Assembly: GCA_037367405.1 (NCBI GenBank)
Contig: JAZKJV010011400.1
Span: 5,950,501-6,014,500, forward strand
Source: Ottelia alismoides
Lineage: Eukaryota > Streptophyta > Magnoliopsida > Alismatales > Hydrocharitaceae
Reading direction: 5' to 3'
DNA length: 64,000 nucleotides
A model generated the notes under the pieces. That model had not been told where the DNA came from. It made no database searches and worked only from the letters and a program-made list of their open reading frames with translations. The position numbers were made by a program, and so were the translations under genes. This document shows, piece by piece, positions 43,687-52,252 of this stretch (within the stretch, counting starts at the first letter, position 1; each line of letters opens with the position of its first letter).

Positions 43687-44928
43687 TTAAGCTCCGCTCA
43701 AGCCGGCCAGCTCGGTGGCGCGGCGGACTCGCGAGATGGCGATCATAAAGGCAGCGGTTCTCAGCGAGACATCGGCTCGCTGAGATTCCTGATAGACCTG
43801 CTCGAAGGCATCGCTGAGCGTGCGTTCGAGCTCTTGTCGGACTCGATCCAGGCTCCACGAATAGTGCTGGCGATTCTGCACCCACTCAAAGTAACTGACG
43901 GTCACACCACCTGCGTTGGCCAGGATGTCGGGCAACACGGTTACACCGCGTTTGGCCAGGATCTGGTCGGCCTCGGGATAGATCGGGCCGTTAGCTCCTT
44001 CGATGATCGACTTGGCTTTGATCTTATCGACATTGTCGCGGGTGATCACACCACCCAAGGCCGCCGGGATCAGCAAGTCGCAATCCAAGTACAACAGTTC
44101 ATCGCTGGATATAACTTGTGCCCCAGTGTAACCGCTCAGCGAGCCGCCGTTGTGCATGGTGTAGCGCAGCAATTCAGCGACGTTGAGTCCTTTGGGATCG
44201 TAGTAGCAGCCGCTGACATCGCTGACGGCTACCACCGGGAAAGCCGCCTCGCTAAGGAACTTGGCCGCATGAGAACCGACGTTGCCGAAGCCTTGAATGG
44301 CGGTGCGGCAATTCTCTGGCTTGATACCGAAGCGGCGCATGAATTTCACGGCCAGGATACCGACACCGCGACCCGTTGCTTCCTCACGCCCCTTGGCGCC
44401 ATACTCTTCGACCGGTTTGCCTGTGATAACAGCGGGATTAAAGCCGTGATACTTTTCCCATTGATTGCGAATCCAAGCCATCACTTCGTGATTGGTGCCC
44501 ATGTCGGGTGCCGGCACATCGGTGTCCGGTCCGATGATGTCATGGATCTCGTCGATAAAGCCGCGCGTCAGCCGTTCGAGTTCTTTGCGTGAGAGTTTCT
44601 TGGGATCGACGCCCACGCCACCTTTGGCTCCGCCATAAGGAATGTTGACCACGGCCGTCTTCCAAGTCATCAAGCTGGCCAACGATCGGACTTCGTCCAA
44701 GTCGACCGCCGGGTGATATCGCAAACCACCTTTCATCGGCCCACGTGCGTTGTCATGCTGCACGCGATAGCCCAGGAAAGTTTCCACTCGCCCATCGTCC
44801 ATTTCACATACGACCTGCACGGTCACTTCACGCTTGGGCGTTTTGAGCAGCTTGCGCAACCATTGCGGCAACTCCAGCTTGTCAGCGGCCGTCTCGAAGT
44901 AGAAGTCGGTGGCTTCGGTAGCGCTCAT
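43687..44928 (-). CDS. gdhA: Glutamate dehydrogenase (Glu/Leu/Phe/Val dehydrogenase family)
   Basis: Reversible NAD(P)-dependent deamination of glutamate to 2-oxoglutarate. 413 residues from the ATG at 44928, preceded by GGAAGGGGA; an ATG 10 codons upstream lacks a binding site. Landmarks: [20 protein letters not shown] (substrate-binding Lys), [20 protein letters not shown] (catalytic-site Lys), [24 protein letters not shown], and the Rossmann segment [20 protein letters not shown]; C-terminal [20 protein letters not shown]-type sequence (here [10 protein letters not shown]). This is the hexameric ~410-420-residue class. Coenzyme preference cannot be read safely. The symbol is given by family; gudB/gdh are equivalents. 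Confidence 0.95.
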   Translation of the reverse strand: [413 protein letters not shown]

Positions 44929-45103
44929 GATGGAATCGTCCCCTTCCGGGCTGAACATTGAGTGGGTGGTGGACCGCCAGAGTACCTCGGATCGACTGTG
45001 CGGCTGTTCAATTGCATGCGTCGCCCCTAGGCGCTAAGCCTCACAATCGAAGCATCTCAGAGCTACAGTCTCCGTCGATACCAGATCACAGACCAGGCGT
45101 CTC

Positions 45104-45415
45104 TCAGGTCAGGTCCGAGTCGAAGACGCGGACCTGTTTCCAGTTGGGCTTTTGTTCGTCGATGAACTGCTGGTGACGCGGGGCACTCTGGTAGGCGTCG
45201 TGAGCCGCCCTATCGACGAACACCGTATGCAAGCTTACGTCATAACCGCGGTCGTTGACTGGCCGAGCCAGGTCGGGGTTGAGTCGGCCGAAGTCGATCG
45301 ACTCCAGCCCAGGATGGTTGGTCAAGTATTTCTCGCACGCCGCCAGCAGTTCCGCCACTTTGGCAGGCGAGTTATCAGTCAGCGTGAAGAACACATGGTG
45401 AGCAAGTCGCGGCAT
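45104..45415 (-). CDS. Dabb (stress-responsive alpha/beta barrel) domain protein
   Basis: 103 residues. A single dimeric alpha-beta barrel ferredoxin-like domain: LAHHVFFTLTDNSPAKVAEL at the start, then SIDFGRL, YDVSLHTVFVDRAAHDAYQS and HQQFIDEQK. This pattern (H.V.f.l, l..v...D.s.h..f.d..a...Y...p.H..f) is standard for Dabb proteins. The biochemical role is unknown in most bacteria. Single gene, same strand as gdhA but 175 bases away. The start at 45415 opens directly into the first strand. Confidence 0.93.
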   Translation of the reverse strand: MPRLAHHVFFTLTDNSPAKVAELLAACEKYLTNHPGLESIDFGRLNPDLARPVNDRGYDVSLHTVFVDRAAHDAYQSAPRHQQFIDEQKPNWKQVRVFDSDLT

Positions 45416-45709
45416 GAATCCACCTGGATAAGTCGGTTAGCCTGGGCCCACTGGCGGGCCACGAAACGTGCTATCCTATCCGAGCCCAAGCCGGCTGCAA
45501 CAAGGGGCCCCCACTTGTGCGCAAGACATTGGAGGGTAAAACCTTACATCAATCACAACCCGAAGCGTCAGCGAGGGTTCTCCCAGCATTAGCAAGGGAA
45601 TTCCGACTCGAGTCCTCCAGGCTAGCAGTGCGTGAACTGGAGGACTGGCTGGGACGTAAAGCTGTTACGGATAACTTTTTCCTCTGCAAATACTTGAAAA
45701 AGGTGCTGC
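45416..45709. other. Intergenic region with a CCCGAAGCGTCAGCGAGGG repeat
   Basis: 294 bases upstream of the ABC operon. About 45551-45585 contains tcacaacccgaagcgtcagc followed by gagggtt, a hairpin (AACCC/GGGTT) that I recognise as a common Rhodopirellula-type intergenic repeat. Its translation (NPKRQRG) turns up in spurious gene calls. Just before the ATPase gene is an AT-richer stretch (45650-45705), a plausible promoter area. Confidence 0.55.
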
Positions 45710-46447
45710 GTGTCACAACCAAAAGAAAATCGGCGCGCGATGATCGAAGCTGAAGGGCTCTCGAAGTTCTACGGCCCTTTCGCAGCCGCCCGCGACATCA
45801 GTTTCAAAGTGTACGAAGGCGAATTGGTTGCCTTTCTTGGCCCCAACGGTGCCGGCAAAAGCACGACTATGAAAATGCTGACCGGTTACCTGGCCCCGAG
45901 CGAGGGTGTAGCCAAGATCGCCGGTCATGACATGTTCAACGATCGCCTCTCCGGCTCGAGGCACTTGGGCTACTTGCCCGAAAACGGACCACTCTACCCA
46001 GACATGACGCCGCTGGGACTGCTCGACTTCTTCGCCGAAGCCCGCGGTATGGATCCGGCTTCGAAAAAGAAACGAATCGAAGCAGTCGTTGAACTGTGCG
46101 ACCTCAGCAGCGTGCAACAAAAGGCCATCAGCAAGCTATCCAAAGGTTTCCGCCAACGTGTCGGCATGGCTCAAGCTCTGCTGCACGAGCCCGATGTGTT
46201 GATCCTGGACGAACCCACCGCCGGCCTTGACCCCAACCAGATTCGCGAAGTCCGCAATACGATGCGTCGCTTGCGCGAGACCAAAACGATTTTGCTCTCG
46301 ACCCACATCCTGCAAGAAGTCGAAGCCATGGCCGACCGCGTCATCATGATCAACGAAGGCCGCAAAGTCTTCGACGGCACCGTCGCTGAGCTAAAGACCA
46401 AAGGCGACCTGGACGTAGCCTTCCACAAACTAACCGGAGCCGCGTGA
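45710..46447 (+). CDS. ABC transporter ATP-binding protein (GldA/CcmA-type)
   Basis: 245 residues. Walker A GPNGAGKST (44-52), Q-loop region GYLPENGPLYPDMTP, signature LSKGFRQRVGMAQAL, Walker B VLILDEPTAGLD and H-switch LLSTHILQEVEAMADR. Closest in style to ATPases paired with ABC-2 permeases, including GldA. GTG 45710 is chosen because AAGGTG lies 5 bases upstream; the ATG at 45740 starts directly at the conserved strand and is an alternative. It energises the permease encoded next (46672). The three genes 45710-51839 probably form one operon, although 224 repeat-rich bases separate the first two. Confidence 0.95.
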   Translation: MSQPKENRRAMIEAEGLSKFYGPFAAARDISFKVYEGELVAFLGPNGAGKSTTMKMLTGYLAPSEGVAKIAGHDMFNDRLSGSRHLGYLPENGPLYPDMTPLGLLDFFAEARGMDPASKKKRIEAVVELCDLSSVQQKAISKLSKGFRQRVGMAQALLHEPDVLILDEPTAGLDPNQIREVRNTMRRLRETKTILLSTHILQEVEAMADRVIMINEGRKVFDGTVAELKTKGDLDVAFHKLTGAA

Positions 46448-46484
46448 GAAAGTGTGGGCCTTCAGGCTTCAGACTGAGGGGACT

Positions 46485-46590
46485 GAGATTTGAGATTTGA
46501 AATCTGAAATTTGAAATCTCAAATTTGAAATCCGAAGTTTGAAATCTCAAATCTCAAATTTGAAATCTCAAATTTGAAATTTGAAATCAT
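46485..46590. repeat. AT-rich low-complexity repeat (TTTGAAATCTCAAA words)
   Basis: About 100 bases built from gatttgaaat, gaaatctcaaa and aaatttgaaatc in direct and inverted order. It can fold with itself in many ways. It contrasts sharply with the GC-rich neighbourhood and lies inside the presumed ABC operon. Confidence 0.8.
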
Positions 46591-46627
46591 CCTCATTCCT
46601 TTGATCCTCGCGCCTTCAATCAACATC

Positions 46628-46668
46628 CCTCACAGCTTAAACCTAAACCCTCACAGCTTAAACCTAAA
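46628..46668 (+). repeat. Two tandem 20-bp repeats just upstream of the permease gene
   Basis: CCTCACAGCTTAAACCTAAA at 46628-46647 and 46649-46668 (period 21), ending 3 bases before the ATG at 46672. They occupy the space where a ribosome binding site would be, and neither contains a Shine-Dalgarno match. Confidence 0.8.
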
Positions 46669-46671
46669 ATT

Positions 46672-49626
46672 ATGGACGACTCAGGAATCAATCTATTGTG
46701 GGCTTTCTTGGTGCTGTTGGGCATGGACCTGGTGTTCGTGGCTGCCCTGCTGATCATCGTGGCCATTCTGGCCAGTACCAAGCGAGCTGCGTTCGCTGTG
46801 CTTAAGCGTAACTTCTTGGGTTATTTCACCAACCCGACCGGTTACGTGTTTCTGTGTTTGTTCGTGCTGTTGACCTCGATGGCGGCCTTCTGGCCCCACG
46901 AATTCTTTAGCTCCAACCTGGCGACCTTGGACCAACTGAATAAGTGGTTCCCGATCATCATGCTCTTCTTCATCCCCGCGATCACGATGAGCATCTGGGC
47001 AGATGAAAAGCGCCAGGGTACCGACGAACTACTGTTGACCTTGCCTGCCAACGACTTTGACATCGTCATTGGCAAGTATCTGGCCACCGCCTCGATCTAT
47101 ACGGCTTCGTTGCTGTTCTCGCAACTGGCAACCTTCAGCGTCCTGCTGCTGTTGTCGCAAGGCAATCTGGATACTGGCTTGTTTGCCGCCAACTACTTTG
47201 GTTATTGGTTCATCGGGATGGCCATGCTGGCCGTCGGGATGGTCGCTTCTTTCCTCACGCACAACCTCACCGTTGGCTTTATCCTGGGCGCTCTCTTCAA
47301 TGCACCGCTGGCCTTTGCGGCCATGGCCGATGTGATTGTTGAAGACAACGGCGTGGCTCGCTTTGTCAGCCTCTTCAGTATCAGCGAACAGTTCGATAAC
47401 TTTGGTCGCGGCGTGATTGGTGTTTCATCGGTGGCTTACTTTGCCTTGGTGATTCTGCTGGGTCTGTATCTCTGTATGGTGCTGATCGGCCGTCGTCACT
47501 GGAGCGGTGGCAAAGATGGCAATACTATGTTCCTGCATTACTTTACGCGCGTCATCATGTTGATCGCGATCTTGCTGGCAGGTACGTACTTCTTCCGCAA
47601 CAACGACGTGCTGCGTAAAGACATGACGCAAGGCCAGGTCAGCTCGCTCAGCAGCACGACGCGCCAATTGATCAGTAATTTGGAATCCGAGCGGCCGATC
47701 GTTATCGAAGCTTACATGTCGGCCGATGTGCCCGAGCAGTTTACTCGCACGAAGTACGACCTGCTGGCTCGACTGAAAGAATTCAAATCGCTGGCCAGCA
47801 GCAGCAAAGTCAAATTGGATGTTCGCATCCATGACAACCTGGAACCCTTCAGCGAACAAGCCAGTATCGCCAGCAAGCAATACGGCATCGAGCCACAAAC
47901 GATTCGGGTGCGTGAGCGCGGAGCCTTCGTCGATCAGAAAGTTATCCTGGGCGCGGCTTTCCGCAGCGGCCTGTCGAAAGTTGTGGTGCCGTTCTTCGAA
48001 AGTGGTGTGCCGGTGGAATACGAACTGGTGCGTTCGATCAAAACGGTGGCACAGCCCACACGCAAGAAGCTGGGGGTCGTGAAGACCGATGCCCAGTTCA
48101 TGGGTGGCTTTTCGATGGCCGGTGGTCAGTTCCAACAAATCCCGCGTCAAGCCATCCTGACCGAACTGGCCAAGCAATACGAACTGGTCGATGTCGATCC
48201 CGCCCAGCCGATTGCCACCGATGCGGTCGATGTCTTGTTCGTCGCCCAGCCTTCATCGCTGGGCCCTCAAGAACTACCTAACCTGGTAGCGGCTATTCGC
48301 TCCGGTGTGCCAGCGGCGATCTTCGAAGACCCCGTGCCCTTCGGTTTCGATGGTATTCCCGGCACGGGCGAACCGAAACAAGCCCCGGGTGGTGGCATGT
48401 TCGGTGGTGGTGCTCCACAACCCAAGGGCGATATCCAAGAACTCTGGCAAACCCTGGGTTTGAAAGTGCCCAACAAGCCGGCGATGGGCATGTCGATGGT
48501 GGATCCCCTGGTGGTCTGGCAACCTTACAATCCCTATCCCAAGCTGCAACGCTTGATGCAAGCCACCGACGAATGGGTCTTTGTGCGCGAAGAGCTCGCA
48601 CCCGATGAAGACTTGATCAGCGAAGACAGCGTGATTACCGAAGGCTTGCAAGAGTTGATGTTCTTGTACGCTGGCACGCTGGATGTCGACGGCGATCGAA
48701 AGGACTTGAAGTTCACCAAACTGGTGCGTACCGGCGATATCTCAGGCTTGCTGGAGGCTGAAGATGCTCGCATGAGCTTGCGGACCAACAGCTCGCAAGC
48801 GGAACTGCGGATGAAACAAGGTGCACCGACCGGCAAGCAAACGCTGGCCGTGATGATCGAAGGCACTTCCCCGGCGGCGGCCGACAAGCCAGCTGAGACC
48901 AAGGACGAGAAGAAGGAAGGCGAGATCAAAGACGACAAGGCAGCCGATAAGAAAGCTCCCGCTAACAAACCGATCCGCGCCGTCTACGTGACGGACCTCG
49001 ATTGCATGTTGTCGTTCTTCTTGAACGTGCGTGCACGCCCGGAACAGATCGAAGATATTCGTTTCCGCTTCCAGAACGTGACCTTCGTATTGAACATCGT
49101 CGATGCCTTGGTCGGTGAAAACGATTACCCAGCCATTCGTCGTCATGAACCTCAGCACACAACGCTGCAACTGGTCGAGATGCAGAGCGAGAAGTTCCGT
49201 CGCGAAGAAGATCAGGTACAGATGAAGTTTCAAGAAACCTTCAACTCCGAAATCCAGAAAGCGGAAGAGGAGAACCAGAAGGTCGAGAACAAGTTCATGG
49301 ACCGCGTGCGCGCCCTGCAAGAGAAGGGCATCGCTACCCCGGAAGATGCGCGACAACTGATGCAGTTGCAGCAAGAAGCCAAAATTCAAAGCGGCTTGCT
49401 CGCGCGACGTCTGCTGGTCAAGAAGAAGCAGCTTGAGAAAGTGCGTGACGAAGGCATCGCCGAAAGTCGCCGCAAAGCGGATACGGAAGTACTGAACCTG
49501 CAGAATGCTTATAAGTTCTGGGCGATCTTCTTGCCGCCGATCCCACCGCTACTGGTTGGCATCGCCGTCTTCGTGTCGCGCCGCGTGCGCGAGCGAGAAG
49601 GTATCTCCAAGAACCGACTCCGATGA
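46672..49626 (+). CDS. ABC-2 permease fused to GldG-like protein
   Basis: 984 residues combining two proteins that are separate in the Bacteroidetes gliding/ABC system (GldF and GldG). Residues ~1-280 are an ABC-2-type permease with about seven hydrophobic helices (AVLKRNFLGYFTNPTGYVFL, WADEKRQGTDELLLTLPAND, YLATASIYTASLLFSQLA). A further TM at ~292-308 precedes a large extracytoplasmic GldG/IFT52-like domain (~320-800: TTRQLISNLESERPIVIEAY, GVPVEYELVRSIKTV, VDVLFVAQPSSLGPQELPNL, AAIFEDPVPFG). A Lys/Glu-rich linker (~740-765), a coiled-coil (~840-945) and a final TM (~950-972, FWAIFLPPIPPLLVGIAVFV) end it. Substrate unknown. It works with the ATPase at 45710 and probably the DUF4340 protein at 49803. 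Confidence 0.9.
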   Translation: MDDSGINLLWAFLVLLGMDLVFVAALLIIVAILASTKRAAFAVLKRNFLGYFTNPTGYVFLCLFVLLTSMAAFWPHEFFSSNLATLDQLNKWFPIIMLFFIPAITMSIWADEKRQGTDELLLTLPANDFDIVIGKYLATASIYTASLLFSQLATFSVLLLLSQGNLDTGLFAANYFGYWFIGMAMLAVGMVASFLTHNLTVGFILGALFNAPLAFAAMADVIVEDNGVARFVSLFSISEQFDNFGRGVIGVSSVAYFALVILLGLYLCMVLIGRRHWSGGKDGNTMFLHYFTRVIMLIAILLAGTYFFRNNDVLRKDMTQGQVSSLSSTTRQLISNLESERPIVIEAYMSADVPEQFTRTKYDLLARLKEFKSLASSSKVKLDVRIHDNLEPFSEQASIASKQYGIEPQTIRVRERGAFVDQKVILGAAFRSGLSKVVVPFFESGVPVEYELVRSIKTVAQPTRKKLGVVKTDAQFMGGFSMAGGQFQQIPRQAILTELAKQYELVDVDPAQPIATDAVDVLFVAQPSSLGPQELPNLVAAIRSGVPAAIFEDPVPFGFDGIPGTGEPKQAPGGGMFGGGAPQPKGDIQELWQTLGLKVPNKPAMGMSMVDPLVVWQPYNPYPKLQRLMQATDEWVFVREELAPDEDLISEDSVITEGLQELMFLYAGTLDVDGDRKDLKFTKLVRTGDISGLLEAEDARMSLRTNSSQAELRMKQGAPTGKQTLAVMIEGTSPAAADKPAETKDEKKEGEIKDDKAADKKAPANKPIRAVYVTDLDCMLSFFLNVRARPEQIEDIRFRFQNVTFVLNIVDALVGENDYPAIRRHEPQHTTLQLVEMQSEKFRREEDQVQMKFQETFNSEIQKAEEENQKVENKFMDRVRALQEKGIATPEDARQLMQLQQEAKIQSGLLARRLLVKKKQLEKVRDEGIAESRRKADTEVLNLQNAYKFWAIFLPPIPPLLVGIAVFVSRRVREREGISKNRLR

Positions 49627-49720
49627 CCTCCCTTCTTCCCTGCTGAAAAAAAGAGGGACAGGGGGGCAGGGCGCCTTGAGTACCTTGTGCCCTACACCTG
49701 CTGACTCAAAGCCAAATACA

Positions 49721-49740
49721 CAGTCCACCGCCAGGCGGCG
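49721..49740. repeat. 20-bp hairpin repeat, GCC/GGC variant
   Basis: CCACCGCC-AGGC-GGCGGTGG followed by CTACC. Both stem arms differ from the common copy (GTC/GAC) in a compensatory way. It lies in the 176-base gap between the permease fusion and the DUF4340 gene. Confidence 0.78.
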
Positions 49741-49802
49741 GTGGCTACCATCCATAACGACATTCAGCCAGAACATTTACTGACACGTGGGAGACGAGTC
49801 CC

Positions 49803-51839
49803 GTGAACGAAACACAAAAGACAGGCATCTTCGCCGCCATTGCTGCTCTGGCAGTACTGTTGGCGTTTTTGACAAGTCCCGTATCGATCACCAAGGAAGA
49901 CGAATCAGGCGGGCTGGCCGCCGGCGACTTGCTCTTCAAGGATGAAGCTTCGGATGTTACCAAAGCCTCATCGCTGAAGATCACCAAGTTCGACGAGAAC
50001 AAACTCTCGATGGAGTCCTTCGAGATCGTCCGCGACAAAGACAGCGGCTTGTGGAAGATTCCTTCCGAATACAGCTACCCAGCCGATGCTGATGAACAGC
50101 TCAAAAACGCCACCTCTCCACTGGCCGGCCTGAAGATCCTGAGCGTCATTGGCGATGCCGGTCGCAGCGACCATGGGCTCTATGGCGTCGTCGAGCCCAG
50201 CGACAAACTGGAGGCAGGTGTAACCGGTGTGGGCATGATGGTCAACGTGGCCGATAGCTCCGGCAAATCGATGGCCAGCTTGATCATCGGCAAGAAACTG
50301 GAAGGCACGCAAGACAACTTGCATTATGTTCGCATTCCCAATCAAGATCCCGTTTACACCGTCGAGATCGATACGTCGGTCTTCAATACCGACTTCAAGA
50401 AGTGGATCAAGCCTGATCTGCTGACCGTCAAGAGCGTCGACATCAATGGCGTGGGCATTCGCGATTATCGCACTCAGCAGCGCGCGACCGCGCAGGGGGT
50501 CAGCGTGGGCATGGAACGTACCATGGAAGCCGACCTTACCTTCGATGCCAACACCAACAAATGGAACCTCGATCGCCTGGTCGCATATGAGGGGGCCACG
50601 CCTAAGGCGGATACACTGGCCGAAGGTGATGAGATCAAGTCCGACAAGCTGAATTCGCTTCGCACGGCTGCTCAGTCATTGCAGATCGTGGGCGTTCGTC
50701 CTAAGCCCAAGGGATTGGCCGCTGACCTCAAGGCCGATAAGTCACTTCTGGAAAACAACGAGAACATGGTCAGCCTGCTCGACCAAGGCTTTGTGCCCTT
50801 GGAGGTCAATGGTGCGACCGAGATCCTGGCGACCGCTGGTGAAACCATTTTGACCACCCGCGATGGGGTCAAGTACACTTTGCGATTCGGTGAAGAGAGC
50901 GTGGTGGCTGCAGCCTTGGAAACATCCGGAGACGAAAAGGCAGACGCGCCGGCTTCGAAGCGCGAACGCTTTTTGCTGGTGACTGCAGCCGTAGATGAGT
51001 CCCGCTTTCCCGCTCCCGAACTGCAACCCATTCCGCAGACAATCGAAGAGCTGAGAAAGCTGGACGAAGAGAAAGCCGCCGCGGAAGCTGCCAAGCAAGC
51101 CGCCGCCAATCCTCCGCCGGCTGCGCCTGAGAAGCCGGCTGAAGTGGCCCCTGCGGATCAACCGGCCGAACCCAAGCCGGCTGAAGAGAAACCAGCCGAA
51201 GCGGCTGCTCCAGCCGATACCCCGGCTGAAGCCAAGAGCCAAGAGGCGGCCACCGAGCCAGCTGCTGAGCAAGCACCGGCTGATCAGGGTGATGACGAGT
51301 TGGCTGAAGAGACCGATGAAGGTACCGAGGATGAAGGTGCTGTGGATGAGGATGCTGCTGACGCAGCCCAAGATGCTGCCGCTCAGCCACCAGCCACGGA
51401 GCCACCAGCCACGGAGCCACCAGCCACTGCGCCAGCTGCCGACAGCAAACCGGCAGAGGCTCAGCCTGCTGCTGCTACACCGGCTGCACCAGCTGCTCAA
51501 GTGCCTGAAGCCAAGCCCGCTGAAGCCAAGCCGATGACCGATGAAGAATTGAAGGATCGTTTGTCGGTTGTTCAAAGCGACATCACCAAAGCCAACCAGC
51601 GGCTGATCGATGCGCGCAACGATAAACTGACCGCTGCTCGCAAGAAGGTGCAAGAGTTGAATGCTCGCTTTGCCGACTGGTATTACTTGATTGATGATGC
51701 GTCTTTCAAGCAGTTGATGCTCAAGCGTGACGTGCTGATCGGTCCCAAAGCCGCTCCAACGGCGCCCGGAGCACCGGGAATTCCTGGTGCCCCCAGCTTC
51801 CCACCCACCGGCCTGCCGCCCGGACTAACCCCTCAGTAA
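49803..51839 (+). CDS. DUF4340 domain protein with long Pro/Ala/Glu-rich region
   Basis: 678 residues (GTG start). An N-terminal TM/signal anchor (~8-26, IFAAIAALAVLLAFLTSPVS) is followed by the DUF4340 region (~40-340): FEIVRDKDSGLWKIPSEYSY, ADEQLKNATSPLAGLKILSV, YGVVEPSD, SLIIGKKLEGTQDNLHYVRI, FNTDFKKWIKPDLL. Residues ~430-575 are very low complexity (Ala, Pro, Glu; PPATEPPAT repeated), probably a cell-wall or periplasm-spanning linker. A C-terminal coiled-coil (~578-620) and a Pro/Gly tail follow. DUF4340 genes are commonly found beside GldG-type ABC genes, which matches this operon. The role is probably accessory to the transporter; unproven. Confidence 0.9.
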   Translation: MNETQKTGIFAAIAALAVLLAFLTSPVSITKEDESGGLAAGDLLFKDEASDVTKASSLKITKFDENKLSMESFEIVRDKDSGLWKIPSEYSYPADADEQLKNATSPLAGLKILSVIGDAGRSDHGLYGVVEPSDKLEAGVTGVGMMVNVADSSGKSMASLIIGKKLEGTQDNLHYVRIPNQDPVYTVEIDTSVFNTDFKKWIKPDLLTVKSVDINGVGIRDYRTQQRATAQGVSVGMERTMEADLTFDANTNKWNLDRLVAYEGATPKADTLAEGDEIKSDKLNSLRTAAQSLQIVGVRPKPKGLAADLKADKSLLENNENMVSLLDQGFVPLEVNGATEILATAGETILTTRDGVKYTLRFGEESVVAAALETSGDEKADAPASKRERFLLVTAAVDESRFPAPELQPIPQTIEELRKLDEEKAAAEAAKQAAANPPPAAPEKPAEVAPADQPAEPKPAEEKPAEAAAPADTPAEAKSQEAATEPAAEQAPADQGDDELAEETDEGTEDEGAVDEDAADAAQDAAAQPPATEPPATEPPATAPAADSKPAEAQPAAATPAAPAAQVPEAKPAEAKPMTDEELKDRLSVVQSDITKANQRLIDARNDKLTAARKKVQELNARFADWYYLIDDASFKQLMLKRDVLIGPKAAPTAPGAPGIPGAPSFPPTGLPPGLTPQ

Positions 51840-51877
51840 TCAAGCCAGGCATTCGTAGACCGTAGCCACCGCTGCCA

Positions 51878-52150
51878 AGCCTTGATGCTTCGCCTCTTGG
51901 AGAATGTCACCCCTCCCAAACGCAGGAACGCTGGGAGGGCGAGGCCACCGCCGAGCTTTCGGTTTTTATCGCCAAGCAAAGATTCATTGGCGTTAGCGGC
52001 CTGCCATCAAAATCCTGCGGCGGTTCGTCTGCGCTTCGGCCATGATTCAAAACTTGAATTCCAATGTGACCGCATTCGCGCTCGGGGCCCAAGGCTCGGG
52101 TGGAACCTCGCCCTCCCACGCCGTGACCGCGCTTGAGAGAGGTGACGAAT
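51878..52150. mobile_element. MITE-like element carrying a nested 168-bp unit, flanked by TGCCA
   Basis: Host hairpin arm CCACCGC, TGCCA (51873-51877), then a degenerate CTTGATGCTTCGCCTC end and GTCACCCCTCCC. Inside lies one 168-bp-family unit (51935-52118, GGGAGGGCGAGG...CCTCGCCCTCCC). After it come the other half ending GAGAGAGGTGAC (52146), a short remnant and TGCCA (52151-52155) with AGCGGCGG. The right outer CGCAACATCAAAAC end is lost. The hairpin composite resumes (CCACCGTC-TGGC-GACGGTGG, 52183-52202). This fills the 413-base gap between DUF4340 and the barrel gene. Confidence 0.72.
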
Positions 52151-52252
52151 TGCCAAGCGGCGGTCAGCGTTAAGATTCGCGTCCACCGTCTGGCGACGGT
52201 GGCTACGAAGCACGGTGGCTACGAAGCACGGTGGGTCACGAGCCAGGTCAGG

